Positions 50,788 through 58,967 of a DNA stretch of 64,000 bases are shown here, piece by piece. Within the stretch, counting starts at the first letter, position 1, and every line of letters starts with the position of its first letter. The position numbers were made by a program, and so were the translations under genes. Location: contig JAFAZK010000053.1 of the NCBI GenBank assembly GCA_019239825.1, positions 1 to 64,000 on the forward strand, in the 5' to 3' direction. The notes below the pieces were generated by a model that was not told where the DNA came from, did no database searches, and saw only the letters and a list, made by a program, of their open reading frames with translations. Source of the DNA: Verrucomicrobiota bacterium (lineage in GTDB: Bacteria; Verrucomicrobiota; Verrucomicrobiia; Chthoniobacterales; JAFAMB01).

Positions 50788-52071
50788 TCAGGAACCGCTA
50801 ACCGGAAACCGTGCCAAAACTGGCAGGACTGCCGACGGATCCTCCCAATGCGGCATGTGGCCGGTATCGAAAAGGTGCAGGCCAACTTTTCCTGGTAACG
50901 AAAGAGCGTCTTGCCAATTTAAGATCTGGTCTTGGCGACCGAATAAGGCTCTTACCGGAGCCGTGATCTTCTCTAGCTGGGGTACCAGGAAAAGTTGCTG
51001 CACGCTATCGAGCGCGATCATTTGACTAATTGCTTTCAGGTCGGCCGCCCGCCGGGATTCTAGCATCGCAACCAGTGCTGACTTGGCGTAGGAAAGCGGA
51101 CGACCAGTGGTCTTTCGCAGCTCGCGCTCCAACGCTTCGATGGTGCCCGCTGAAACAATTCCGTCCAGAAACGATTGGTTAATATAGGTTCCAATTCCAA
51201 TCGGCGCTAGCAAGGTCAATGAGGCCACGCGTTCGGGGTCTCGAGCCGCAATCAGAATCGCAAATGCTCCACCAAGCGAATGCCCTATTAAATGAAACTT
51301 CCCATTTGGAGGACTAGGCAACCTAGAGATTACGTTCGCAACGAGTTCGTCTAAGCTCGGTCGTATCACCGGCAGAAATCCATGCCCCGGCAGCTCGCAA
51401 GCAATCGCTTCGAAACCTTGTTCCGCCAGAAATTCACCGGTTCGGCGCCACGTGGTTGGATCACCAGCAAAGCCATGAAGGAGAATACACGTACCGTGTT
51501 GGGGCGTACCCCAGCGTAGAGATCGCTCGCTGGATTCAGTGGCTGTCGAGTCGGCCGGGTTTGCCGTTAAGGTGGCATGTCGCCGCACATCCGTTCCGGT
51601 GACACGTCCTCTGGGGCCTGTGCCCTTGATCTCGGGCAGATTGACTTCCATATCTCTCGCCGTACGACGGGCGGCCGGTGAAGCCCGAATCTTAGGCCCG
51701 GCCGCCGGCTGTGGTCGATCTTCATTAACTTGTATTTTCGGTTCTGGCGCCAAATTCGTTCGGAGAGCCGGTTGTAATGGTGCCCCCTTGGACGACGGTG
51801 AGCTCAAATCGAACGTCTGCACTACTGCGATTGGATGATCGACTGCGACTTTTTCTCCAGCGTAAGCGAGATGCAGTACCATCTCGCCATCTTCCAAGGC
51901 TGGGATCTCTACATTTGTCTTGTCGCTCTCGACTTCGAGTAAAGTTTCGCCTCTTCGGAAATGTTCGCCCGGCTGTTTCAACCAAGCGACGATCGTCCCC
52001 TCATCCATTGTCTCTCCCATGCGCGGCAGTCTCAGTTCTTTCTCAGGCATCGAATGAAAAATGCTATTCAC
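50788..52071 (-). CDS. acoC: Acetoin dehydrogenase E2 with alpha/beta-hydrolase domain (AcoC)
   Basis: 427 residues, three parts. Lipoyl domain (10-85) with LLEVESDKTNVEIPA, Lys51 being the lipoyl site; a peripheral-subunit binding segment ASPAARRTARDMEVNLPEIK followed by GTGPRGRVTGTDV (about 130-165); and an alpha/beta-hydrolase domain from about 190, with LLHGFAGDPTTWR, nucleophile in IGHSLGGAF, an Asp region LFGRQDQIL, and His in DTGHMPHWEDPS. A hydrolase fold instead of the usual CoA-acyltransferase catalytic domain is the AcoC type known from Pseudomonas putida. It starts with GTG in GTGA overlap with acoB; ATG 52050 is an alternative. Confidence 0.92.
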   Translation of the reverse strand: MNSIFHSMPEKELRLPRMGETMDEGTIVAWLKQPGEHFRRGETLLEVESDKTNVEIPALEDGEMVLHLAYAGEKVAVDHPIAVVQTFDLSSPSSKGAPLQPALRTNLAPEPKIQVNEDRPQPAAGPKIRASPAARRTARDMEVNLPEIKGTGPRGRVTGTDVRRHATLTANPADSTATESSERSLRWGTPQHGTCILLHGFAGDPTTWRRTGEFLAEQGFEAIACELPGHGFLPVIRPSLDELVANVISRLPSPPNGKFHLIGHSLGGAFAILIAARDPERVASLTLLAPIGIGTYINQSFLDGIVSAGTIEALERELRKTTGRPLSYAKSALVAMLESRRAADLKAISQMIALDSVQQLFLVPQLEKITAPVRALFGRQDQILNWQDALSLPGKVGLHLFDTGHMPHWEDPSAVLPVLARFPVSGS

Positions 52072-53042
52072 CGGACTAATTTCTTAATCACTTCCGTGAT
52101 CAGTTCTACCGTCGGAACCGAGTTTACCTCCAAAGCGGGCGCCACTGGAATCGGCACGTCTTCTCCGGCGATGCGGACAATGGGTTCCTCCAGGAAATCG
52201 AAACACTCTTCTTGGATACGAGCGCTGATTTCGGCCGCAGGCCCGCCGGTCAGGCAAGCCTCAGTAACGACAATCGCTTTGCCGGTCTTCGTCACGCTGC
52301 CGCCGACGGTCTCTAAGTCCAGAGGATTTAGTGTTCGGAGATCAATAACTTCGGCTTCCACTCCATGAGCGGCAGCATTCTCCGCAGCGGCTAGCGCGTA
52401 GTTCAACATCCGAGAATAGGTCACCACCGTTACCTGCTGCCCGGGACGCCTGACGACCGCACGTCCCCAACTCGCATCTGCCTGTGTGGGATCCAGTTTA
52501 CCTTTTTGCACATAGAGCGCTTTATGCTCGATGAACACGACCGGGTCCGGTTGCCGCAGAGACGCCCGCAAAAGATGGTAGGCATCTGACACCGTGCCAG
52601 GCAGAGCGACGCGTAATCCGGGCACTTGAAGAAACCAGCCTTCTAAACTTTGGGAATGTTGAGCAGCAGCGGACCTGCCAGTTCCTCCCTGAGTTCTAAG
52701 GACCATAGGAATCCCCATCTGTCCCCCAAACATATAGCGAATCTTGGCCGCCTGATTCGCGATCTGATCCATGGCGATTCCAGAAAAGTCGACATACATC
52801 AGCTCGGCCACAGGTCGCAGCCCACTCATCGCGGCGCCCACGGCTGCTCCAACGAATCCCGCTTCCGAAATCGGCGAGTCGATGACCCTCTCTTTCCCGA
52901 ACTCTTGTAATAACCCTTTAGTAACTCCATACGCTCCGCCGTAAACACCCACCTCTTCACCAATGATAACAATGGTTGGGTCCTCCATCATGGCATGCCG
53001 CAGAGCCAGTCCCAATGCTTCCCGATAAGTAGTTTCAATCAC
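52068..53042 (-). CDS. acoB: TPP-dependent dehydrogenase E1 beta subunit (AcoB-like)
   Basis: 324 residues from GTG 53042. Transketolase-like pyrimidine-binding domain with MMEDPTIVIIGEEVGVYGGA, VIDSPISEAGFVGAAVGAAM (conserved Glu for TPP activation) and PMVLRTQGGTGRSAAAQHSQ; C-terminal transketolase domain with VIDLRTLNPLDLETVGGSVT and VVTEACLTGGPAAEISARI. It forms the alpha2beta2 E1 with AcoA. Downstream acoC overlaps by 4 bases; the upstream acoA is separated by D3, so the strict coupling expected of E1 subunits is broken here. Confidence 0.94.
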   Translation of the reverse strand: MIETTYREALGLALRHAMMEDPTIVIIGEEVGVYGGAYGVTKGLLQEFGKERVIDSPISEAGFVGAAVGAAMSGLRPVAELMYVDFSGIAMDQIANQAAKIRYMFGGQMGIPMVLRTQGGTGRSAAAQHSQSLEGWFLQVPGLRVALPGTVSDAYHLLRASLRQPDPVVFIEHKALYVQKGKLDPTQADASWGRAVVRRPGQQVTVVTYSRMLNYALAAAENAAAHGVEAEVIDLRTLNPLDLETVGGSVTKTGKAIVVTEACLTGGPAAEISARIQEECFDFLEEPIVRIAGEDVPIPVAPALEVNSVPTVELITEVIKKLVR

Positions 53043-53052
53043 GGTAAGAAAG

Positions 53053-53222
53053 AATTAACCGCGAATCGACGCGAATGGACGCGCATCAAGGCAGAAACGA
53101 AGGCCAACCGCAGATGCACGCAGATTGACGCAGATTTCGATTCGCGCGGTAAGTTGCTGTTCATCTGTGGTTGCGGGGTTTTCGATGTTATTCGCGTTTA
53201 TTCGTGTCCATTCGCGGCTAGT
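53053..53222. repeat. D-type inverted repeat, copy 3, between acoA and acoB
   Basis: ACCGCGAATCGACGCGAATG and AACCGCAGATGCACGCAGAT on the left are answered by TTCATCTGTGGTTGCGG and TTATTCGTGTCCATTCGCGG on the right. The right end reaches the acoA stop TAG (53218-53220). Confidence 0.8.
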
Positions 53223-54252
53223 TATTTGTGGTCAGGTTCGTAGCTAGAATTCTCTCCAGGCGTTTTCTTAGCGGTTCAGGTCCGGGCTCGCGGTCATCAT
53301 AAACGTCGCGGAAAAGATCGGTCACCGGTGGCGGTGGAGCGTTGATAGCGAACTCCACAGCTTCATCCATTTCGTGGGCGATCGCGGCATCAATCGCTTC
53401 GAGCTCTCTGGAGGTAACCCCTTCCCTCTCCTGTAAGCGAGTAATCGCGCGTTGAATCGGATCCTGTTTACGTCCTTCGGTTTCTTCTTCCGAAGTTCGG
53501 TATGGACTCTTATCCATCCGGGCGTGGCCATAGTACCGATAACATTCCACCGAGAGAAAAGCCGGCTGTCCTTCTCTCGCTCCCTGTACCAATCGCTCTG
53601 CGATGTCGATAACCGCGAAAACATCGGAGCCATCCACCACGTGACCATCTAACCCAAAAGTGCGCGCTCGTTCTTGAAATTGGATATTGGCGGCGGCGCG
53701 ATCAATCCGGGTTCCCATCCCCCATTGATTGTTCACACAGACAAAGAGGACCGGTAGTCGCCACAAGGCCGCCAGGTTCATGCTTTCATAGAGGATGCCC
53801 TGCTGCATGGCGCCGTCCCCAAAGAACGCGATCGATACATTCGTTTTAGTCAGGACCTTGTACGAAAGCCCGGCTCCAACCACTGCAGGGATTCCCCCTC
53901 CCACAATAGCGTTTGCTCCCAAATGACCTAAGGCTCGATCGGCAATATGCATAGAGCCGCCTTTGCCCCGACAATAACCGTCGGCTTTGCCTGCGATTTC
54001 CGCCATCATCCGTTTCGGATCAGCTCCCCGTGCCAGGAAAATCCCGTGACCGCGATGATGGGTCGTGAAACTGTCTCCGTCTCGCATCGAATACGTGACA
54101 CCAACCGCCGCGGCCTCTTCGGCAATAGAAAGATGCAGCATACTGCCCGCAGTTTGCTGTCGGACAAACAGTTCTCCCACTCGTTCCTCAAACGTTCGGA
54201 TTCGCCTCATCCGGCGGTAAACCTCAAGACTCGTTTCCTTCGTGGGTGTCAT
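53218..54252 (-). CDS. acoA: TPP-dependent dehydrogenase E1 alpha subunit (AcoA-like)
   Basis: 344 residues. Typical E1 alpha blocks: RRMRRIRTFEERVGELFVRQ, THHRGHGIFLARGADPKRMM, GGSMHIADRALGHLGANAIV, and the TPP/Mg motif FFGDGAMQQGILYESMNLAA ending at NNQWGMGT, then HVVDGSDVFAV and ECYRYYGHARMDKSPYRTSE with the phosphorylation-loop type region. AGGAG lies 6-7 bases before the ATG. The last residues (LTTNN) and TAG run into repeat D3. It is second in an FGGY kinase-acoA-acoB-acoC series; no lipoamide dehydrogenase (E3) gene or AcoR regulator is near. Confidence 0.94.
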   Translation of the reverse strand: MTPTKETSLEVYRRMRRIRTFEERVGELFVRQQTAGSMLHLSIAEEAAAVGVTYSMRDGDSFTTHHRGHGIFLARGADPKRMMAEIAGKADGYCRGKGGSMHIADRALGHLGANAIVGGGIPAVVGAGLSYKVLTKTNVSIAFFGDGAMQQGILYESMNLAALWRLPVLFVCVNNQWGMGTRIDRAAANIQFQERARTFGLDGHVVDGSDVFAVIDIAERLVQGAREGQPAFLSVECYRYYGHARMDKSPYRTSEEETEGRKQDPIQRAITRLQEREGVTSRELEAIDAAIAHEMDEAVEFAINAPPPPVTDLFRDVYDDREPGPEPLRKRLERILATNLTTNN

Positions 54253-54265
54253 GGGCGTCTCCTAT

Positions 54266-54403
54266 CGTCCTCGTGCTCGGGCTCGTCCTCGTGCTCGAAA
54301 GTTTGGGTGTTGAATTGCCCGATGGGTCAGTTCCGTCTCCAAAATTAGCCTCTGGTCATTCATGGGCGTTGTAGAAACACGTCTTTCGAGCACGAGCACG
54401 ATT
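54266..54403. repeat. T-type hairpin, GAGCACGA class
   Basis: CGTCCTCGTGCTCGGGCTCG plus TCCTCGTGCTCGAAAG on the left and CTTTCGAGCACGAGCACGA on the right; the inner 13 bases pair perfectly. It lies between the kinase stop and acoA start and so is transcribed with the operon. Confidence 0.72.
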
Positions 54404-54414
54404 GGAGATTCGCA

Positions 54415-55923
54415 TCATCGCGCTTTGGCTCCGGCAATCGCCATACGGACATCGGCGGTTGCGCGGTAGAGTTTCTCGTAACCGGCAAAGAGCTCGGCAT
54501 AGATGGCATGATTTTTCTCGTTGGGCTCGATAACGGAAGAACGGTGAACCATCGCGCGGCAGGCCTCGGGAATTGATTTGTAATGACCAGCGCCAAAGGC
54601 CGCCAGAATGCCCGATCCCAGGGCCGTTGCGTCGGCCAGCTCGTTGATGGTTAAAGGTATACCCGATACATCCGCGTGGATTTGTAACCATAACGGTGAC
54701 CGGACCGCACCCCCGCAAACAACGGCTTCACTGATACGAAAATCTTCGCCTTGGAAAACTCGCAAGATGGCTTCCGTACCAAAACAGATACCTTCGATGA
54801 TCGCCCGGAAAATATGCGGCGGCCGATGCGCCAAGCTTAGTCCAACCAAGGCGCCACGGGATTTGGGATCAATGTAGGGCGTCCGGTTTCCTTGAAAATG
54901 ATCTAACACAAGCAACCCATCCGCACCGGGTGGAATGTCGGCCGCTGCCCGATCCAATTCGTTATAGTCAGTCCCGGCGGCAAAGTTGTTGGTAAACCAT
55001 TTGATCACTGAACCGGTCGATGTTTGTCCCCCTTCCAAAACGGCAGAGCCTTTGTACACGCAATCTGCATAAGCTCCCCAGAGGCCTGGGCGATGAAATA
55101 CCCGATCGGTAACCGCTAGTTGCAGATGGGACGAACCCGTGATTAAGCCGAGTTGCCCCGGTTCTGTGACTCCGAGTCCGATGATAGCGATAAACCCGTC
55201 AGCGCCGCCTTGAATCACCGGTGTACCCGGCTTTAGGCCCAGATGCGTTGCGGCCTCGCTGGTTAAGCCGGCAATGGGATCGCCGGGAGCCACCACTTCG
55301 TCCGGCCATTTTTCAGCCAGATCCTCCAGACCAAGACGCCCGAGTAATGAGAAGGGTTTTTCGCCATTGATCCAGTGCCAACGGATGCTGACGTTGTTCA
55401 AACATCCGACGTACCGTCCAGTAAGACGATAGTTTAGATAGTCTTGATACTCGCAGATGGCATGGGCCTTTTCGTAGATCGCCGGCTGATGTCGCTTTAT
55501 CCAAAGGGCCTTGGGAATCATCCATTCGGCGGAGACCGGCCCTTTGCCGGCCGAGTTCAAGCGTAGGGCCGGGTCACCGGTTGCGGCAACATCGGCGGCT
55601 TCATCCGCAGCCCTGACGTCCATCCAGATCAAAGTCGGGCGCAGCGGTTTCATCTGCCGATCGAACGTAGCGACGCTACAAGAAGTGGTATCAACACTTA
55701 TCGCGTCAATTTCGTCAGCGCGAACCGCAGCCGCTTGCAGGGCACGCCGGCTCGCCTCGCCTACGGCCTGCCACCAATCCTCAGGGTTCTGCTCCGCCTG
55801 TGCAGGCTCAGGAAACGCAGTCGAATATGGAACCACGCCGATCCCTTTCGCGCGTCCTTCCAGATCAAAAACAAAAGCGCGCACACTTTCGGTGCCGCCA
55901 TCAATACCGATCACATAAGCCAT
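54415..55923 (-). CDS. FGGY-family carbohydrate kinase
   Basis: 502 residues. ATPase-fold motifs: phosphate 1 VIGIDGGTESVRAFVFDLEG, adenosine loop region GGAVRSPLWLQIHADVSGIP and TALGSGILAAFGAG, plus GLITGSSHLQLAVTDRVFH. PTLIWMDVRAADEA is the usual FGGY substrate-side block. Overall most like the ribulokinase / D-ribulokinase / erythritol-kinase branch, so a keto-pentose or polyol substrate is likely but not decidable. First gene of the operon kinase-acoA-acoB-acoC and divergent from the SorC-type regulator. Pairing of a sugar kinase with an acetoin-type dehydrogenase is unusual. Confidence 0.9.
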   Translation of the reverse strand: MAYVIGIDGGTESVRAFVFDLEGRAKGIGVVPYSTAFPEPAQAEQNPEDWWQAVGEASRRALQAAAVRADEIDAISVDTTSCSVATFDRQMKPLRPTLIWMDVRAADEAADVAATGDPALRLNSAGKGPVSAEWMIPKALWIKRHQPAIYEKAHAICEYQDYLNYRLTGRYVGCLNNVSIRWHWINGEKPFSLLGRLGLEDLAEKWPDEVVAPGDPIAGLTSEAATHLGLKPGTPVIQGGADGFIAIIGLGVTEPGQLGLITGSSHLQLAVTDRVFHRPGLWGAYADCVYKGSAVLEGGQTSTGSVIKWFTNNFAAGTDYNELDRAAADIPPGADGLLVLDHFQGNRTPYIDPKSRGALVGLSLAHRPPHIFRAIIEGICFGTEAILRVFQGEDFRISEAVVCGGAVRSPLWLQIHADVSGIPLTINELADATALGSGILAAFGAGHYKSIPEACRAMVHRSSVIEPNEKNHAIYAELFAGYEKLYRATADVRMAIAGAKAR

Positions 55924-55948
55924 TTCACCGGGGGGAGTTCTGAATCTA

Positions 55949-56194
55949 TTTCACAGAAGATCACAAAGGACACAAAGAATTAGTTGGGATAAAAATAGCA
56001 TATCATAACTAGAACTATTCTTATATACAACCTATGCAATACATGTTGCGTCTATGGAGACTATTCAAATTGAGGAAACGAGACAACGGGCTCACGATTG
56101 GAGATGGTAATACGCGCATGAGGTTGTGACGATCAGTTAGCTGCTTCGGAAGGGCAATGACTCACCTCTTTGTGACCTTTGTGGGCTTCTGTGG
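55949..56194. repeat. T-type hairpin, CACAAAGG class, around the divergent promoters
   Basis: CACAGAAGATCACAAAGGAC plus ACAAAG on the left; CTTTGTGACCTTTGTGGGCT plus TCTGTGG on the right. The 190-base loop is AT-rich (TATCATAACTAGAACTATTC TTATATACAA region) and probably contains the promoters of the kinase operon and the regulator. No gene is seen in 55924-56267. Confidence 0.65.
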
Positions 56195-56215
56195 AATCTC
56201 TGAACATATTCACAC

Positions 56216-56235
56216 TTGACGAACAAATGCGTCAA
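56216..56235. promoter_or_regulatory. Candidate operator of the SorC-type regulator
   Basis: TTGACG-AACAAATG-CGTCAA, a perfect 6-bp inverted repeat with an 8-base spacer, centred about 42 bases before the regulator ATG in the divergent gap. SorC-family proteins bind such inverted sites. Confidence 0.42.
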
Positions 56236-56267
56236 TCGATTTTTCTCCGCTAGCCCGCTTTCTCCGA

Positions 56268-57302
56268 ATGCAGAACTCCGAACCTATCGCCACTGAGTCC
56301 GATCAACTGGTCCGAGCCGCCTGGCTCTATTATATCGGCGGCAATACCCAGGAACAAACGGCGGAAATCCTCGGTGTTTCTAGAGTAAAAGTTGCCAGGC
56401 TGTTGGCCGAAGCCCGCGAAGCCGGTATCGTCAAAATATCGATCGAACATCGATTCGGACCGATGGCTGAAGTCGAAGAAACCATCCGGAGACATTACGG
56501 ATTAGATTTTTGCCGAACCACGCCGCCTCTTTTATCCGACTCGGTGGAACATCCTGCAAAAATGCTCCCTCCGGCAAAACTCGCCGACGAAGGTCCAGTC
56601 GCACGTCGGGCAGTCGCGATGGTGGCTGTCGAGCTACTGCGCGAACGAATGCAGGTCGACGAAGAATGCGTTATCGGCGTTGGCTGGGGGCGGACTACCG
56701 CTGAGATAGCAAGAAGCCTTCCGGCCATGCGCCGGCCACAAGCCAAATTCGTATCCGTCATGGGATCATTGACTCGAAATCTGGCAGCGAACCTGTTCGA
56801 GGTTGTCCATCACCTGGCCGCTAAAACCGGGGGTGAAGGTCATTTTCTCCCGGTGCCATTTATCGCGAACACCGTGGCTGATCGCCAGATTCTGATGTCT
56901 CAAAGAATCGTTCAGGAAACCTTGGCGCTCGCCGAGAAAGCTAATTTCTATCTGATCAGCGTCGGCGAATGCGACGAACGCGCTTTTCTTTTTGAGAACC
57001 GTTACCTATCAGCCCAAGAGCTAAATGAGCTGCGCAAAGCCGGTGCCGTGGGCGACACGATGGGAAAATTCTTCAATGCCGAAGGTGAGGTAGTTTCCTC
57101 TGACCTTAACGATCGCACCTTAGCGATCGACTTGGAAGCGCTGCGAAAACATGAAGTGATCCTGCTTTGCGGCGGGCGCAGCAAACTGAGACCCGCTCAA
57201 GGAATCCTGAAGACCGGGTTCGTGAACGGCCTCCTGATCGACGGCGACTCCGCCTCACAGTTGTTCCACGAGATTACTGCGGAGCTGAGAGGTGAGAAGT
57301 GA
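56268..57302 (+). CDS. SorC-family sugar-responsive transcriptional regulator
   Basis: 344 residues. N-terminal HTH: LVRAAWLYYIGGNTQEQTAE, ILGVSRVKVARLLAEAREAG, IVKISIEH. C-terminal sugar-binding domain with VIGVGWGRTTAEIARSLPAM, FVSVMGSLTRNLA, PVPFIANT, FYLISVGECDERAF, AVGDTMGKFFNAEG and LCGGRSKLRPAQGIL, all positions expected in the SorC/DeoR sugar-phosphate-binding fold. Placement facing the FGGY kinase operon makes the kinase product or substrate the likely effector. The C-terminal RGEK and the TGA stop are encoded by GAGAGGTGAGAAGTGA, the left arm of repeat T12. Confidence 0.92.
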   Translation: MQNSEPIATESDQLVRAAWLYYIGGNTQEQTAEILGVSRVKVARLLAEAREAGIVKISIEHRFGPMAEVEETIRRHYGLDFCRTTPPLLSDSVEHPAKMLPPAKLADEGPVARRAVAMVAVELLRERMQVDEECVIGVGWGRTTAEIARSLPAMRRPQAKFVSVMGSLTRNLAANLFEVVHHLAAKTGGEGHFLPVPFIANTVADRQILMSQRIVQETLALAEKANFYLISVGECDERAFLFENRYLSAQELNELRKAGAVGDTMGKFFNAEGEVVSSDLNDRTLAIDLEALRKHEVILLCGGRSKLRPAQGILKTGFVNGLLIDGDSASQLFHEITAELRGEK

Positions 57303-57513
57303 GAGGACAGTTCTGGGAAAGTAGAAAGCTCCTTGAACGGGCCACGCGTAGGCACTAACACGGATGGGTCCTAGAGGACTAATAGGACCTATGGGGCCTG
57401 ACCTATATGTCCCCATTAGTCCTATAGGGACTATCCGTATTCGCCATTGCGCGTACCCTTCCAGACCCAATCTTCGCTCGCCCGACGCCCCGTCTCACCT
57501 CTCACTACTCACA
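57292..57513. repeat. T-type hairpin, GTGAGAGG class, spanning both gene ends
   Basis: GAGCTGAGAGGTGAGAAGTG plus AGAGG on the left and GTCTCACCTCTCACTACTCA on the right. The left arm holds the stop of the SorC gene and the right arm the last five codons and stop of the histidine kinase. Element C3 is nested in the loop. Confidence 0.8.
57360..57438. repeat. C-type palindrome, copy 3, nested in T12
   Basis: ACGGATGGGTCCTAGAGGAC plus TAATAGGACCTATGGGG on the left; CCCCATTAGTCCTATAGGGA plus CTATCCGT on the right. Good inverted pairing around TGACCTATATGT. Confidence 0.75.
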
Positions 57514-58967
57514 GTCGCAGGCTGTCCCGCGGCTACAGCGGCAGCGAGCGTCACGATAAACTCAGAGCCTTTCCCCGGTTCGCTCCTTAGGGAGATTGTT
57601 CCGGCGTGTGCCTCTACCACAGCTTTTACCAGGCTCAGGCCGAGACCCAGGCCGCGTTGCGAGCGGCTGGTGTCGCCCCGGTAAAGCCGATCCCAAATTC
57701 GATTTTGTTCCGCTGGCGGAATACCCATCCCGTTGTCCCGAATCGTAACCACTACTTCCTCATCCTTGTTGTCGCACTCAATCTCCACCAGGCCGCCGTT
57801 CGGCGTATACTTAACGGCATTATCCAGCAGGTTGCCAAAAGCCTGGCGCATCCGGTTTGGATCCACCTCGACATACCCGGGGCTGATGAAATGGCTCTTG
57901 ATCTCGATCGATTTTTCCTCGGCAATGAGCTGATACAGATCCGTCACTTCTTCTAACAACGAGGTCAGGGAGCAGCGCTCAAGATTCAGGCGCATCATCC
58001 CGTTCTCAGCCTCCGTAACATCCATGAGGGTATTCAGCATGGTTAACACTCGATCGGATTCTTCTACCGAGTCCGCTAAAGCCTCCTGGGAAGATTCCGG
58101 CGTATCGGCTTCCAGGGCCAGTTCGGCGGAGGCGCGTAACCGAGTGAGAGGCGAACGCAGATCGTGAGCAACGTTATCCAGTGCTTCCCGCATGCCGCGG
58201 ATCAACCGCTGATTCTGTTCCAACACCCGGTTAAATTGGCGCGCTAGTTCCGCTAACTCGTCTTGTTCTTGCGTTTCCGGAACGCGCTCAGCCAGGTTCC
58301 CGGTGTTAATAATAGAGCGCGCCGTCTGTAACATCTGCCGCACCGGAGCGGTAGCCCGGTGAGCAAACACGGCGCCGGCAATAATTGCGAGCAGGAGAGT
58401 CGGTACTAACAGGATCAACGCCGCCGTAACAAAAGGGCCGGTCAGAGTTTCGCTGCGATTAATCTTTCGTCCAACCTGCAGAATCGGGCCGTCCAACAAC
58501 TGAGCACTTTCCAGAACATATTCGCTCCGGTCGTCCGCCGGAAGCCGGCTCCAACCCCCATTCTGCGGGCTTCGCTGCAAAATCGATGTCAGGTTCGGCA
58601 GTTTAAACCACTCCGATGGTTCCTTTAGGTAAAGAACCAGGTCCTTTCGAAAAGTGATGCTAACAAAGAAGGGGCCCTCGCGGGGGTCTGCGCCCTGCGT
58701 TTTGACGGCGTTAAACAGCCCCTCGGATCCGTGTTGTTGATAAGCAACTACACATTGTTTCAAAAACTTATCGATGGGATCTCGTTCCCGCCAATCGAAC
58801 AGAGTCGCCTGAAGAAAGTACAGCAACGCGAAGAGCAGTGCAGCGCTGATCACAAAGGCGCTGGCATAGTAAAAACTCAACCGAACCGTAAAGCTGTGCC
58901 AAAGCCGGCGGCCACGGCCTAACCCTGCAGCCGTGGAAGAGGCGGATCTACTCCGCTTTGACCACAT
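57495..58967 (-). CDS. Sensor histidine kinase (HAMP, OmpR-system partner)
   Basis: 490 residues from ATG 58967 ([10 protein letters not shown]). Membrane helices at about 32-54 and 179-202 enclose a 125-residue outside sensor. Then HAMP (about 203-257), the dimerisation helix with His268 in [20 protein letters not shown], and the ATPase with [29 protein letters not shown] and [19 protein letters not shown]. It overlaps the end of the response regulator by about 20 bases, so the two are co-translated. The upstream DegP pair suggests envelope stress as the signal. Its last residues VSSER and stop are made by the T12 repeat. Confidence 0.93.
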   Translation of the reverse strand: MWSKRSRSASSTAAGLGRGRRLWHSFTVRLSFYYASAFVISAALLFALLYFLQATLFDWRERDPIDKFLKQCVVAYQQHGSEGLFNAVKTQGADPREGPFFVSITFRKDLVLYLKEPSEWFKLPNLTSILQRSPQNGGWSRLPADDRSEYVLESAQLLDGPILQVGRKINRSETLTGPFVTAALILLVPTLLLAIIAGAVFAHRATAPVRQMLQTARSIINTGNLAERVPETQEQDELAELARQFNRVLEQNQRLIRGMREALDNVAHDLRSPLTRLRASAELALEADTPESSQEALADSVEESDRVLTMLNTLMDVTEAENGMMRLNLERCSLTSLLEEVTDLYQLIAEEKSIEIKSHFISPGYVEVDPNRMRQAFGNLLDNAVKYTPNGGLVEIECDNKDEEVVVTIRDNGMGIPPAEQNRIWDRLYRGDTSRSQRGLGLGLSLVKAVVEAHAGTISLRSEPGKGSEFIVTLAAAVAAGQPATVSSER

